Shown: one piece after another, positions 9,919 through 21,090 of the stretch
How the letters are laid out: every line of letters starts with the position of its first letter
Numbering within the stretch: the first letter of the stretch is position 1
Assembly (NCBI GenBank): GCA_025765615.1
Contig: JAIVFJ010000130.1
Location: forward strand, 123,512 to 187,511
Reading direction: 5' to 3'
DNA from: Zopfochytrium polystomum
Lineage: Eukaryota > Chytridiomycota > Chytridiomycetes > Chytridiales > Chytridiaceae
Length of the DNA stretch: 64,000 nucleotides
Made by a program: the position numbers and the translations under genes
Notes under the pieces: model-generated
What the model was told of the DNA's origin: nothing
Databases searched by the model: none
What the model saw: the letters and a program-made list of their open reading frames with translations, nothing else

Positions 9919-11577
9919 ATGGCCGAAACCAGCGACTCCAATCTGGCCACTGACACCGCCGCCAAGGCGTCCGACGGCGCCTCCATCCTGGCATCCAACA
10001 ACGGCAGCGCGACCGTCGACGACAAGCTGGACGAGGCCGGATCTTCCTGCGCCAGCACAACCTGTCCCCGGAGTACGTCCAGCAGTTGGTCGCCGACGAT
10101 GATGCCCTCAAGAAGCTGCTCCGCCGCATCGACATGACTGTGTTGCCCCTCCTCTGCGTCACATACATGCTGCAGTACGTCGACAAACAGGCGCTGTCCT
10201 ACGCGGCCGTGTTTGACCTGTTCACCGACGCCCACATCAACGGAACGCAGTACAGTTGGTTCCCGAGCATCTTTTACTTGGCGTATCTCCTCGCAGAGTA
10301 CCCGTGGAGCTACTTGGCGCAAAAGACTCAGCTCGCCAAAGTCGCTGGCATCTGCATCATGCTGTGGGGAAGCGTGTTAATGTTGACGGCCGCGAGCCAC
10401 GACTTTATCGGCATGGCTGTGTGCCGCTTTCTCCTCGGCGTGTTTGAGGCCCCGATCACCACTTTCTTTGTTATGATTGTGGCCCAATGGTAAGATATTA
10501 TTTTCGTCGCCTTCGTGTGATCATGAAACCCTTCGAGGAAATCTCAAACCGTCTGTCTTCAGGTACACGCGTCAAGAGCAACCCTTCCGCGCCGGTGCAT
10601 TCTACAGCTGCAACGGGCTTGGATCGATGGTTGGAGGAATACTCACGTACGGCATTGGCCAGATCGGCGGCGGCTTCCCGGTGTGGAAGTCTATCTTCCT
10701 CATGCTTGGCGGTGTTACCGCGTTATGGGGAATCGTCATCATTTTGTTCCTACCCGACAGCATCATCTCCGCCCGCCGCTTCTCTGTCGATGAAAAAGCG
10801 GCTCTCATTGGCCGAGCTCGTCTCGCCCGCACGGGAGTCATCAGCCACAAAATCCGAATGTACCAAATCTGGGAGGCCCTACTCGACCCGCAAATCCACC
10901 TGCTCTTTCTCTTCATGCTCCTCAACGCCACCATCAACGGCGGCGTCGCCAACTTTGGCAAGCTCATCATCAAGGGCGTCGTCTCGGATCCGTTCAAGAC
11001 GGTCCTCCTCGGCATCCCGCAGGGCGCCTTCTCCGTCTTTTGGATCCTGTCGGGAACTTTCCTCGCCTCGCGCTTCAAAAACGTAAACACTTTGGTCATG
11101 CCCCTGTACCTGGTCCCAACCGTCGTCGGAGTCCTGATGATGTGGCTGATGGACCGCAAGACCCAAGCCGTCGGAGTACTGTTCGGGTACTACCTGTGCG
11201 GCTCGTTTGTCACCTCGCTCGTCCTCTGCATGCAGATGCCGGCGATGAACCTCGGCGGGTACACGAAGCGCATGACGGGTACGGCTGCGGTCTTTTTGGC
11301 AATTTGCGTTGGAAACATTGTCGGCCCTCACGCGTTCTTGGACGAGGAGGCGCCGACCTACGCGACGGGTTGCAAGGTGATCTTGGGCTGCTGCGCCGGT
11401 CAGCTTGTTGTGGCCATGATGCTGAGGTGGCTGCTGATTTCGCGGAACAAGCAGAGGGACGCGATGTCGGTGGATCGCGTGTCGGCAACCGCTAAAATGG
11501 GCGAAATCGACGCGGCGGTTGTGGAGGTCACGGATCAGACGGATTTCGAAAACCCCAAATTTAGATACGTGCTCTGA
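9919..11577 (+). CDS. Dal5-like (allantoate/vitamin permease family) MFS transporter
   Basis: Two exons, 9919-10489 and 10563-11577, joined at a split Trp codon. The body has the fungal anion:cation symporter layout. It starts with the R-R-I-D-x-x-x-L-P-L-L motif before TM1 (LRRIDMTVLPLLCVTYMLQY) and then Y-V-D-K-Q-A. A central acidic/basic loop follows, and the second half opens with LLNATINGGVANFGKLIIKG and ends with a long cytosolic tail. Relatives import allantoate, nicotinate, pantothenate or similar organic anions with protons; the substrate is unknown. A single-base deletion near 10040 (GAGGCCGG) separates the first 40 residues from the frame beginning RIFLRQHNLSPEYV. One extra C restores it. 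A decayed copy of the C-terminal half lies at 13.8-14.4 kb. Confidence 0.85.
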
Positions 11578-11861
11578 AGAACGGCAGTTTCATGACTTCC
11601 AGTCATAAAAATTGTCAGTGTTCATACCTCATGATACTTGCTTTGTGTCGAACTTCGAAAACTCATTTGCCTCCAAATAAACGAGAATTCAAAAATTTTT
11701 CTGGTTGCACATGAAAGGTCACAGTCTGACGCAGTTGCAGTCATGGCCGCCTAATTGCGACGTGGTACGCTCGCTATCCAGATTTGAAACGGGGTCTGTC
11801 AAAAAAAATTAGGTTGCTAAAAGGATTTGATGGAGGTGTGAGTGAAAAGCGGCTACAGGTT
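11578..11861. other. Intergenic, no gene recognised
   Basis: AT-rich 3' flank of the permease gene. Nothing else is seen. Confidence 0.4.
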
Positions 11862-12050
11862 TAATGCAGAACGCCCCTGCGACGATTTGAACGCCGATCT
11901 TCGCCGAGAGTTTTTCAAGATTTGGAAAGGTGTGCGATGTCCTAGCCATTGGACGACAGGGGCTGAAGTAAAACTTTGCTGGTGCAATTTGAGGAGAGGC
12001 GCAGCCATCTCGGAAGAAATTCTTCCCAAATGCCTGTCCAGGTCCTTTTT
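11862..12050 (-). repeat. Dispersed repeat containing a tRNA-like sequence, copy 2
   Basis: The second copy of the repeat described at 7185-7375, in the same orientation and with the same leader plus tRNA-like body. It has no T-run terminator immediately downstream, unlike copy 1. Confidence 0.65.
11873..11963 (-). tRNA. tRNA-like sequence, second copy (probable pseudogene)
   Basis: The same acceptor stem (GCCCCTG/CAGGGGC), D-arm and TTCAAAT T-loop as the copy at 7196-7289, but 91 bases long and with a different anticodon/intron region. No oligo-T terminator is seen nearby. Confidence 0.3.
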
Positions 12051-12218
12051 TAAAACCCCAGAGCAAACACGGTTGCCGGGACGAAACGCGGATTCGAATA
12101 GCGAAGTCGTCCACATTTCTGGCAAATATTACAAAGCATCTCAAAGAAGCCATCCCCGGAGAAAGGAAAGTCATAAAAATGGATAAAAGTTGACCGATGC
12201 AAAGCCAAGCAACAATGG

Positions 12219-13742
12219 TCAGCCCACAAAAGCCTCCCAGTCACATCGGGGACCTATAAAGTCCATCGCGTTTCGAATCATCTGCAAGTAACCATTCCAA
12301 CCCTCCTCTGGGCCCGGCCCCCACTCGTCCTTGATTTCCGTCACAACATCAACTGGCAAATTTGGGTTCCTGAGAGGTACGTCAGCCAGCAGCTCTTCAT
12401 CTATCGCGCGGAAGTCGTCGACCTTGAGCGGAGGCAGGCCAAGAACAATCCTTGTTCGAAGGATGTCAAAGTGCACATTCTTGGAAATAAACGGATCAAA
12501 GACTCGCAGCAGATTCACAGCGGGGATGTACGGCTTCTTGATCTTGATGCGCGAGCTGTTCAAAAGCCGAACTAGAACCTCCGAGTCTTCGCCGCGGCCG
12601 CAGGCAATATGGTAGCAGGGAACCTCGGCGAGGTGCCTGCTCGTGGGACCTGCGGGGTTTTCGGATGCAGTCGATGGGTTTCAGGTAGCCTCTGCAGCGC
12701 GTGAGCCGAGGCGGTCACCGCGAGAATCTGGTTCACGGCCAGGTCGACGGGTACGATGTCGAGCCCCACGTTCGGCCCGATCAGCTGCTCCTCGTCGCCG
12801 ACGACGTGCGCGGCGATCGCGGCGCAGACGGGGCTCGACGGATGCCCGGCGCCCCACGCTTTCCGCGGAAACCGGACGGCGGGACCGAGGGTTGCGAGCC
12901 GGACGATGCGACACGCCTTGCTGTGCAGGTTGCGGCCGACTTGCGGGGTGAAGAGATTGTTGACGAATGACTCGGCGTACGTCTTGGCCTCGAAGTACGT
13001 GTTTGCGTGCTTGCTGTGCGCGTCGATTCGAGAGCCGCAACCGTCAGGCGTCAGGGTTTCTGTGATGAGGGAGCCGTCGGGGAGGTACCATCCGATGAAA
13101 GTGGTTGACACGTGGATGTGTGTCTTGACGCTGCTGGTGAGGAGGGAAAAACGTCCTACGGAGTAGGCGAGATCGGTCTGGTGGAAGTGTCACTTTTCAG
13201 ATGGCCTCAAAAACGCGGACACGCGGAAGGTGCATGTACAGTTGAGAGGCTTCACTTACAATGACTTCGAAGGCCTTCGGAAACGGAAGAGTGAATCGAT
13301 TGTTGCCGGCACAGTGCAGGACGATCTCGGCCTTGCAGGCTTCTTCGAAATCACGCGCTTCGAGGCCAAAGTTTGGGCGCGTGCAGTCGCCGTTCAGAAC
13401 GAGCAGCTTCGGGATGGCTCCCTCGCCGATGGGTTGCGCATGGTGCCGAAGAGACGAAGGGATTCGCTTTAAAGACTCTTCTGCCGTCGCTCCTCGCACG
13501 ATGGCGACGACCTGCAAAACGTCAAACGAAGGATCGCCTAAAAGGCGGTGCAAGATGGCTGCCCCGAGGAATCCAGCGGCGCCTGTCACCAGGATGCGAG
13601 TGCCGAAAAGAACCTCTTGGATGCTCAAGTTTCGAATCCATGAATCTCCATCCGGCAGGGAAGAAACAGGAGCCACGCCGACACGAGTGGCATTGTCGTC
13701 GCTCTTCGCGTCACAGGAGGAAACGATGATTGAGGAGAGCAT
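12219..13742 (-). CDS. Fatty-acyl/thioester-reductase-like NAD(P)-binding protein
   Basis: Two exons, 13260-13742 and 12219-13177, with an 82-nt phase-0 intron; about 480 residues. Residues 45-60 hold the Rossmann motif ILVTGAAGFLGAAIL (T-G-x-x-G-x-x-G). Further along come a catalytic-type S-T-T (HVSTTFIGW) and Tyr/Lys in the helix TYFEAKTYAE. Then follow PRKAWGAGHPSSPVCAAI and VGLDIVPVDLAVNQI, all typical of the 'male sterility' NAD_binding_4 family. Members reduce acyl thioesters to aldehydes or alcohols. No adenylation or carrier domain is attached, so a stand-alone reductase is most likely. A single missing base near 12672-12690 breaks the frame before PCYHIACGRGED; the downstream part is intact. 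The head abuts the permease pseudogene at 13766. Confidence 0.75.
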
Positions 13743-13765
13743 TGGGGAGTGCTCCTGGCTTCTAG

Positions 13766-14440
13766 GTGCTGCTGGACCCGGAGATCCACTTCCTCTTTCT
13801 CTTCATACTCCTCAACGCCACCATCAACGGCGGCATCTACAACTTTGGCAAACTCATTATCAAGGGCGTCGTCTCGGACCCACTGAAGACTGTGCAGCTC
13901 GGAGTGCCCATCGGTGTGGTTGGGGGCGTCTGGATCCTGACGGGCTCTTACGCCGCGTATTGCTTCAAAAATGTCAACACGATTATCATGCCGCTCTACC
14001 TGATCCCGACGGTCACCGCATGACGTGGCTGATAGACCGCAAGTTGCACCGCGGGGGTCCTGTTTGGTAACTACATCTGCACTGGATACGTCACGTCTCT
14101 CGTTCTCGCCCTCCAGATGCCGGCTGCCAACCTCGCCGGCTACACGAAGCGGATGAAGGGGACCGCTGCTGTGTTTTTGGCGGTATGTATTGGCAACATC
14201 GTCGGCCCGCACGCGTTCTTGGCCGAAGAAGCTTCGACGTACCCTACCGGGTGCAAGGTCATCTTGTAGTGCTGCGCCGGGCAGGTGGTTCTTGCGATGC
14301 TGCTGAGGTGCCTGCTGACGTGAACCTGCAGATGGATGCAAAGGCAAACGAGAATAAGTCGGAAAGTTTTCTCGGTTGATTCGGCCAGTTGGAGGGAGTC
14401 GATCTGACGGACTTTGAAAACTTCAACTTCAGATATGTAA
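13766..14440 (+). pseudogene. Decayed C-terminal half of a Dal5-like permease
   Basis: The DNA matches the second half of the permease at 9.9-11.6 kb, from LLDPEIHFLFLFILLNATINGG through FKNVNTIIMPLYLIPTV to the end block DFENFNFRY. The N-terminal half is absent. The frame is broken by a TGA after the PTVTA segment, by indels near 14060 and by a TAG replacing the glycine codon in the C-K-V-I-L-G segment. It begins within 30 bp of the start of the opposite-strand reductase gene, so the truncation point coincides with that gene's 5' side. Confidence 0.85.
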
Positions 14441-14519
14441 GTTTCCGTATCACAAAACGATTCACGACAATCCAATTGTCCTTGGATTGTCGGACGAAAT
14501 GGGATGTCCGAGATAAGCC

Positions 14520-16379
14520 ATGTCAAACAAGCGACGGATCGAAGTTGTCGATCTCACGGCGTCCTGCGACGAAGACGAGACCGCAACGTCGGTCGATCGT
14601 CCGCCCAAACGCGGGTCGACTGATCAAGATGCGGCGACGGTATTGTTACCAAGCCAAACACCAACCTCGACTCAGATTCCGTCAGGCATCCGGCTCACCC
14701 GCATTGCGCCGCTGGACGCAATCGACGATGCCACCGGCAACGCCGAGACGGTGGACCTGTCGGAGCTGATAAACGAGCCGTGGCGATTGATGTACCAGTT
14801 CAACTATAAGTTTGATCCAGAGTGGTTCTTTGGGCATCTCGACGACGCGATGCTTGGAAGGGAGATTGTTTTCGTCGTGCACTATCAGCCAGAGTTGAAA
14901 GCGGTCAGTGCCACATTTCTTTGCGGATAATAATTGACGTTTCTTGCCAGTGGAGCCAGAGCAAAGACTGTCCGGCCAATATCAAGCTCGTCTTTCCTCG
15001 CGTCGAGATGTTCGGAACCCACCACACAAAAATGATGATCTTTTTTTACGAGGACGATACTGCTCGCGTTGTGATCCACACTGCGAACCTAGTCCAAACA
15101 GATTGGGGGTGAGTCGATGAACTTTCCCGCTTTTGCGAACCTGACCGATTAAGAGTGGTCAGAAAAAAGACTCAAGGGGCATGGATATCAACTCGGTTGC
15201 GCAAATTGGAGCCAAATCGAGCGTAGGTAATCGATTTGTTCGTGGTAACGCCTGCTAAACGCGCTCCATACCAGGCCAGGTCGAAATCCATCCTTCGGCC
15301 CCGACCTCCTTGCCTACCTCTCCGCCTACGGCCGCGAGCTCGAGCCTCTCCGCGCTCTCCTCGCAACTTACGACATGACCCACGAGACCGGCGCCATCGT
15401 CGGATCAGTCCCCGGCCGCCACCGCCGCGACGCCGGCGCCCTCAACTCCTTCGGACACCTCCGCCTCGGCCACCTCCTCGCCACCCGCGTCCCTCCCCTC
15501 GCGGCCGGCAGCGGGTCCGAGTCGCTCGTGCTCCAGTTTTCGAGCGTCGGAGGCGGACTGTCGGAAAAGTGGATGATGCAGGAGTTCCGCGGGTCGCTGC
15601 TAAAGTGCAAGAAGGACAGATCGAGCGATGCGAGGGCGCTCCAGCAGGTGGGGACTTGCGTTGTGTACCCGACGGTCGAGGAGGTAAGGGACTCGAACCA
15701 GGGATGGAGGGGCGGCGGGAGCATCCCGTTCAACGACAAGACGTGGGTGAAGCAGCAAAGTTGGTTTCGAAGGTTACTTCATCGATGGGAGGCGACGAAA
15801 GCGGGGCGGAGCGGGGCTATGCCGCACATCAAGGTAAATGAGCGGAGACTTTTGGTGCCGAAGCAATACTGACATCTACCTTAAACACATCAGACCTTCA
15901 GCCGAGTTTCTGCCACGGGAGAAGTCGCATGGTTTCTTCTTACAAGCCATAATCTGTCACAGGCAGCATGGGGATCCCTCGAAAAAAGCGACTCCCAACT
16001 CTTTATCAGGAGTTATGAGCTCGGTGTGTTAATTTACCCTGAGCTCTTCCAGGTATGCTCAACTGCGACTTTCGGTCACAATCTAATCTTCCCCATTCCG
16101 AGAAAGTCTCAGCCACAGCAGCTTTCGACGATGCGTTACGCCACAGCGAACGACGTGGCGCACCTGCCGAAAGCCTTGTACTTGAACTGGCCTTTGTCAA
16201 AAGAGACTGCTGCGCCGGGCCAGCAGTTGGAAGTCGAAGATCGTGTTGATGTTCTCATCCGCTTCCCATTTGATTTCCCCTTGAGTCGCTACCGAGCGGC
16301 AGATGACCCTTGGCGCTGGGATGTTCTGTTTGAAGGCTTTGATACGTTCGGGATGACGCGTGAAAGTGCGTTGGGTTGA
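14520..16379 (+). CDS. TDP1: Tyrosyl-DNA phosphodiesterase 1
   Basis: Six exons: 14520-14903, 14951-15108, 15154-15222, 15275-15833, 15894-16052 and 16107-16379. All phases agree and give 533 residues (human TDP1 has 608). Both HxK catalytic motifs are present: His153/Lys155 in [10 protein letters not shown], followed by [10 protein letters not shown], and His388/Lys390 in MPHIKTF with Asn410 in [13 protein letters not shown]. The C-terminus [10 protein letters not shown]...DPWRWDV is characteristic. The enzyme removes topoisomerase I-DNA 3'-phosphotyrosyl adducts in the nucleus. The N-terminus is Asp/Thr-rich and charged ([14 protein letters not shown]), containing a VVDLT stretch like a SUMO-interacting motif, which is inference. 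The gene looks intact. Confidence 0.9.
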
Positions 16380-16914
16380 ACGTACGAAAGAGTCTATTTG
16401 CTTTCCCGCAAAACTAATGCAGACCGAAACATTGTCCAAAAACTCTGCGTTTGTTCGGTGGAATGCATCGCACTTTTTAATATGCGACGTGCGAGCAATA
16501 GATTCTGCAGGATCATTGAAGGTTCAGGCCAACCCAAAGCCTCCCAGTAAAGATCTCAACGCGAGTATACAAGCGGGCTGCCGCCCCACCCACACCCGAC
16601 TTCCTTCCGACCATCACTCCCCATCTCTACATTTTGCAACGTCCTGCAGCTTACCGGCGGCATCACCTCCTTCGCGGCACGCACACAGCCGATCGAGACA
16701 CTTTGGAGAGGAGAAGTGCTGAGAGACACAGAACGAAGCGATAGATGGCGAGACAGGCAGCGGAACAGCGGAGGTGAGACAGACGAGGCAACGCTGTCTT
16801 ACCCTTCCCCATTTGGCGATCGACCACGACCGAAAGCCACGGCCGTGGTTTGGTGTTGCAAGAATGAGCGCTCCGGCAAGAAGAGAGAGAGACAAAGACG
16901 AACTCCCCTTCCAC
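16380..16914. other. Intergenic, no gene recognised
   Basis: The 3' flank of TDP1 and 5' flank of the modular gene. No domain-bearing frame. Confidence 0.4.
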
Positions 16915-19215
16915 ATGAACCGCATCCGTCGCCGCTCTCGGCCCGCCGCCGCTGCGGCTCTCGCCGTCCTCGCCGCCGTCGTCGTCGCCTTGTGCCTCTC
17001 TCAACTCACCGGCCCTGCGAGTGTCACCCTCGCAGCAACGATTCCCCCTTCCCACCCGCTCGTCAGACGCTCTCCGCCAGCGCCCGCGCCGATGGGCGGC
17101 GGTGTCTTGCGCAGAGACGACAAGAAGGGGAGCGGCAGGTGGGACGGCGCCAAGAAAGTCGGAAACGACGTGAGTAACTTCACTTGTGTCGTCTTTTGCA
17201 CGCCCCTTCTAATGATGGCTCACCCACGACAGATTGTGGACGGCGCGCTCAACAACGGTCTGGACGGCGTGAACGGCGCGGTCGCCAACGCCGTCGGATC
17301 CGCCGTTGGGCTCGCCGCGGGACACGATGGTAAAAGAGGAACCGTGCTGTGTCAATTTTTCCGCTTGCCGCCCTGACCCCAGTGTCCTTCAAAACCGCAG
17401 CGGGAACGGCTGCCAAGATTGGAACCGGCGCTGCCCTCGGGGCGGTCGAACAGGGCGCGGAGGGACTAATCAAGAAGGAAAAGCTCAACAGTAAGTATAC
17501 CCCCAGCAATTGTTCCTGCGGCGTTGCTGACTTCGCACCGACCCGACCCACGTCGCAGCGCTCGGAAAAAAGATCGTTGGCGGCGCCGTCGCAAGCGGGG
17601 CATCTACCCTTGAGTCTAAGAGTTGGGTGTCATATAGGACAAGCGTTTTTGCTAAAGCTTTCTGCGCAGATCCTGTGAAGTCGACGCTTCAGTCCGTCGG
17701 GAGTGAATTGAAGAATGGGCAGCCGGTTAAGAGTATGTTCGACTCGTTACCATCGTTTCCCTCGCCCAAACTGCAAGTTCCGATGAAACTTACTAAATCA
17801 CCAAAAAATAACAAAGACGCGATCACGGCCGGTGTAGAGGCGGCGACGGCCGTCGCAAACAAGGTGATTCCAGTCGCCGCAGCCGGCGCCGCTACGGCTT
17901 TTGGAGGGCCAGTTGGTTCGTACTCAAAGCTTTTCGGTTGTGTTCAAGTTTGTTCATCAAATGCCTATTCACGTATGTGATTAGCTGGTGTCGCGGCGGG
18001 TGTCGGAACAGCGGCCGCGATGGGTGCCGTCGAAGGCGTCGTTGACGGTGCCAGGAAGCATCAATCCGCCGGACGTAATTGCTGTTCCTTTCACAGACCC
18101 CTTTATCTTCTCTCAACCTCATTTTTACCATTGAAGAAATCGCCAAGAACGCAGCGGGAAGGGCTGGCGAAGCCGTCGCTGGGGTGGTGCCGGGAGGAGG
18201 TGAGCAGGACTGGCGTGTTCAACCGTTTCCCGATGACTGCCATCTGATTGAGGGAACTTAGCGATCGTGCAAGCCGGTGTCCATGCAGCCGCCTCGGACC
18301 TGAAGCAAGGGAAGCCTTGGGGAAGTAAGTGCAATCGCTTGTTCAAGCTCTTTGACCTTTTCTTTTGACGCTGGTTCTCCGGGCAGAGGCGACGCAGGAC
18401 GGCCTAGCGAGTGCGGCAGGTGCGACCGTTGAAGGCGCTCTTGCACGAATCGGTGTTCCAAGTAATGTTCCCTTTTTTTAAAAGGCTGGTTCAAGTCGCC
18501 CTGCCTTGCTGACACCAATCTCTTTCTTTTGTTTCTGCAACAAACAGGCAGCATCAGCAGCGCCGCTGGGGAGAAGGTCACCGGCGCCGTCAATGGCGCA
18601 ATCGACGTTGTCACTGGGGCAAAGAAGGATGGAAAAGTCGGCACGAAGGAGAGGGGGCTTTCTGCCACATCCGAGAAGGCCCTCTCGCGCGGCTTGGCCC
18701 CCGGTGCGACTGCACGTGGACTGCCAGCTGGCGCCCTCGCCAAGGCCGGCTCGATGAAGCTGAAGTCAGCAGCAAAAGCTAAGACCAAAGCGACGGCCGG
18801 GCAAAAGTTGGCGAAAGACGGAAAACGGGGAGCGGTTGGCAAGGCGGCAACTCAGCGTAAGGGCAGCAATGGCAAGGCCCCTGGCAGCGGCAAGAAGCTG
18901 GCAAAGGGGAAGGGCGGAAAGGGCGGTCGACCTGGAGCAAACATCAAAAAGCTTAAGACGCCTGCGGCATCAAAGAAGAAGGCCGGTCGCAAAGCGGGGG
19001 GCAAAGTCAAATCGAAGACGGGCGTTGGCAAGAAGGTCACAACCAAGAAGACATCAGTCAAGATGGGCAAAAAGAGCGGAGTGTCATCGGCAAGAAAGGC
19101 AACAGCAGTCAAACGCAGCAAGCCGCAAGCTAAAAGACCCAGCGCGAGAGCGACAAAAAGGGCTCCCTCTTCGAGAAAGCCGGCAGCTTCTTCTGGAGGG
19201 AAAAGGAAGAAGTGA
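16915..19215 (+). CDS. Modular Gly/Ala-rich protein with N-terminal TM/signal and Lys-rich tail
   Basis: Eleven exons fit consistent phases: 16915-17169, 17233-17329, 17383-17490, 17559-17621, 17670-17732, 17817-17915, 17985-18074, 18137-18199, 18262-18324, 18387-18461, 18548-19215; 547 residues. The start at 16915 is followed by Arg-rich residues and a hydrophobic stretch (residues 10-42) like a signal peptide or anchor. Exons 3-10 all begin and end in phase 1; four are exactly 63 nt and the others 75-108 nt. Each encodes an amphipathic Gly/Ala-rich module with G-x-x-x-G spacing, such as AGVAAGVGTAAAMGAVEG. The last exon encodes about 170 residues of Lys/Ala/Gly/Ser, like a linker-histone tail. 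No known family is recognised. A membrane-active, glycine-zipper or packaging role is speculation. Confidence 0.7.
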
Positions 19216-19570
19216 TTAGTTTTTTTGTTCTTTTCGCCTGTGTTCTATAGAAGGAGCGAATATAAGTGTTGTACATTTTTTAGCTTCAAGGAAGCGAATG
19301 AGGCCCCTCCATCGGTCGGGAGAAGCGCCCAGCTCCGACTGGCGCCTCGCCGGCTCTGTCATTTCGGCGACAAGGCGAGGCCAATCAGTGGCCTCAGTGG
19401 CCTCAGTGACCTATTGATGCCTTCTCATTGCAAGACAGAGCTCGCTCATTGCCGTTTGTCCGACCATCGCGCACGTGGTTTTCGCCGCCCAAAGGAACGC
19501 ACCACCCTCCAAGCCCAAATTCTCTCTGGAGGATGCTCTAAAAAAACGAGAAAATTGTACGAGTTCGCTT
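19216..19570. other. Intergenic, no gene recognised
   Basis: The 3' flank of the modular gene. No recognisable frame. Confidence 0.4.
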
Positions 19571-20125
19571 TTATTCTCTAAGAACCTCTTTCCCGAAAAA
19601 ACAGATACGTAATTGAACACTGGCTTTCGATCTCTTGGGTAGCTCTGGGACGTGGAGGTCAATGCCGTCAACATACATGGAAAACTCTTTTGCATCCCAC
19701 TTCACCCAACGATCATCTAGGAACTGTGCCGATTCAGAGACATTCGTTTGGCGACAGTAAACAAAGCTGCAAATCTCTGTGACGTCAAGCAACGCTTGCA
19801 AGCCAATGTCCGACCACGTTTGCCAGGTCTGGTTGGAAACGCGAAGGGTCCTTCTTGCTATTCGCTGTGTTGGATACGTTTTTAACAAAAGAGTGCGGAA
19901 AGCAAGTGCCGAGGTGCGGTTGCGTCGTGGCGCCCTGTCAGCTTGATACGTCGCCACAAGTCATGCACACGGGGGGACTGATGCCAAAGAAAGCTCGAAA
20001 GTCGTCGTCAACTTGTCCCCTGCGACGAGCCGTTCCATCTTCTCGGGTAAAGTGATGAAGAAAGCACGCATGCCAGTCAACAATGCGAATCTCAGGCATT
20101 TTTTGCATTTTATTAATTTTTCCCG
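19571..20125 (-). pseudogene. PIF/Harbinger-like DDE transposase relic
   Basis: Two overlapping minus-strand frames together resemble the N-terminal half of a Harbinger-type transposase. One ends FFGISPPVCMTCGDV. The next carries TLLLKTYPTQRIARRTLRVS (a helix-turn-helix-like block preceding the nuclease core) and then DAKEFSMYVDGIDLHVPE, which resembles the first Asp-bearing strand (S-V-D-G-T-D). A frame shift joins the pieces, and nothing is found of the later catalytic residues. The element appears dead and truncated. The palindromic block just to its right may be part of the same transposon. Confidence 0.5.
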
Positions 20126-20220
20126 CTAAATGTGTGGAGAAGGGGCGGGAAGGAGCAGGGCAAGTCTTATTGGTGCTTTCGATAAGACTGATAGGACTCC
20201 ATCTCATCGTTGCAACGTCT

Positions 20221-20475
20221 GCGGTCTAAAACAGGAAACATCCTCCAAAACAAAATACACACAGGTGCGCGGCTCTAAATTTCGTTATTGCGCTCTAATT
20301 CTCCAATCACGCTCTAAAAGACACGAATGCGCTCTAGCTTACTATACTCCCTATTATGGAGCTGCTAATCAGCTAGAGCACGCCACCATTTCAGCAACAA
20401 ATTGTGGAATGTGGGCTGATTTTGTACAGTTCCTTCGAGATTAGAGCGCCATCCGGAAAATTGGAGCGCGATTGG
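20221..20475. repeat. Nested direct and inverted GCGCTCTAA boxes (fold-back/MITE-like)
   Basis: Several direct copies of a GCGCTCTAA-like box lie at about 20221, 20269, 20290, 20309 and 20329. Inverted copies lie at about 20371, 20441 and 20462. Exact inverted pairs include GCGCTCTAA (20290) with TTAGAGCGC (20441), GCTCTAGCT (20331) with AGCTAGAGC (20371), and CTCCAAT with ATTGGAG. No coding frame is convincing inside. The arrangement resembles a fold-back element or the subterminal repeats of a DNA transposon. Confidence 0.6.
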
Positions 20476-21090
20476 CGAAAGAGAACTGGGAAGGTGCGAT
20501 AGGCAACGGCACCGAAGAGTTGAAGGAAATCATTTTAGATGGAGTTCGTGCATTGCACCGCAAGTTTACCATAACTGTGTATTTGCCAAAACCGGTGGTA
20601 GATGAAGTACGAACGTTTGATGCAAAAGGAGGGTTGGCCCAGGTTTCGTTTTTCGACACTTCGAGGAAATTTTTATTTTTTTATTTTTTAGTGAACCAGA
20701 AGGGTTGAGAATAAAGGCGAAATTGGACAATTTTCTCCTTTTTTAGAACATCCCCCTGACTCAAATTCCCAACGCGGTTCCGCCGGGCGGATCAGGATGC
20801 GGCAGCGGGGAATGCTGGCCGGATTCAATCAACGCAAACGGTGTGTGGCTGCCAATAGAAGCTGTCTTCGTCGCAGACGTCGCTTATGGCCTGTCTTGCT
20901 CGCTTTCCTTTCCTGCTGGCTCTCCTGTCTCTCCTTTGTTTCCTTCGTTTTGAATTCTCCAAAGCGGACCCGGCGGATCTGCGGCCGCTCTGTCCCGATT
21001 TTTAACACCCCAAAAAAAGTTAGTGTGGCTGTGGTACGCAGAGTGCAGAGTGAGTGGTCAACAACAGCAGCAGAGCTTTGAACAATTACA
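20476..21090. other. Intergenic, no gene recognised
   Basis: No domain-bearing frame. This is the 5' flank of the first M28-like gene. Confidence 0.4.
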
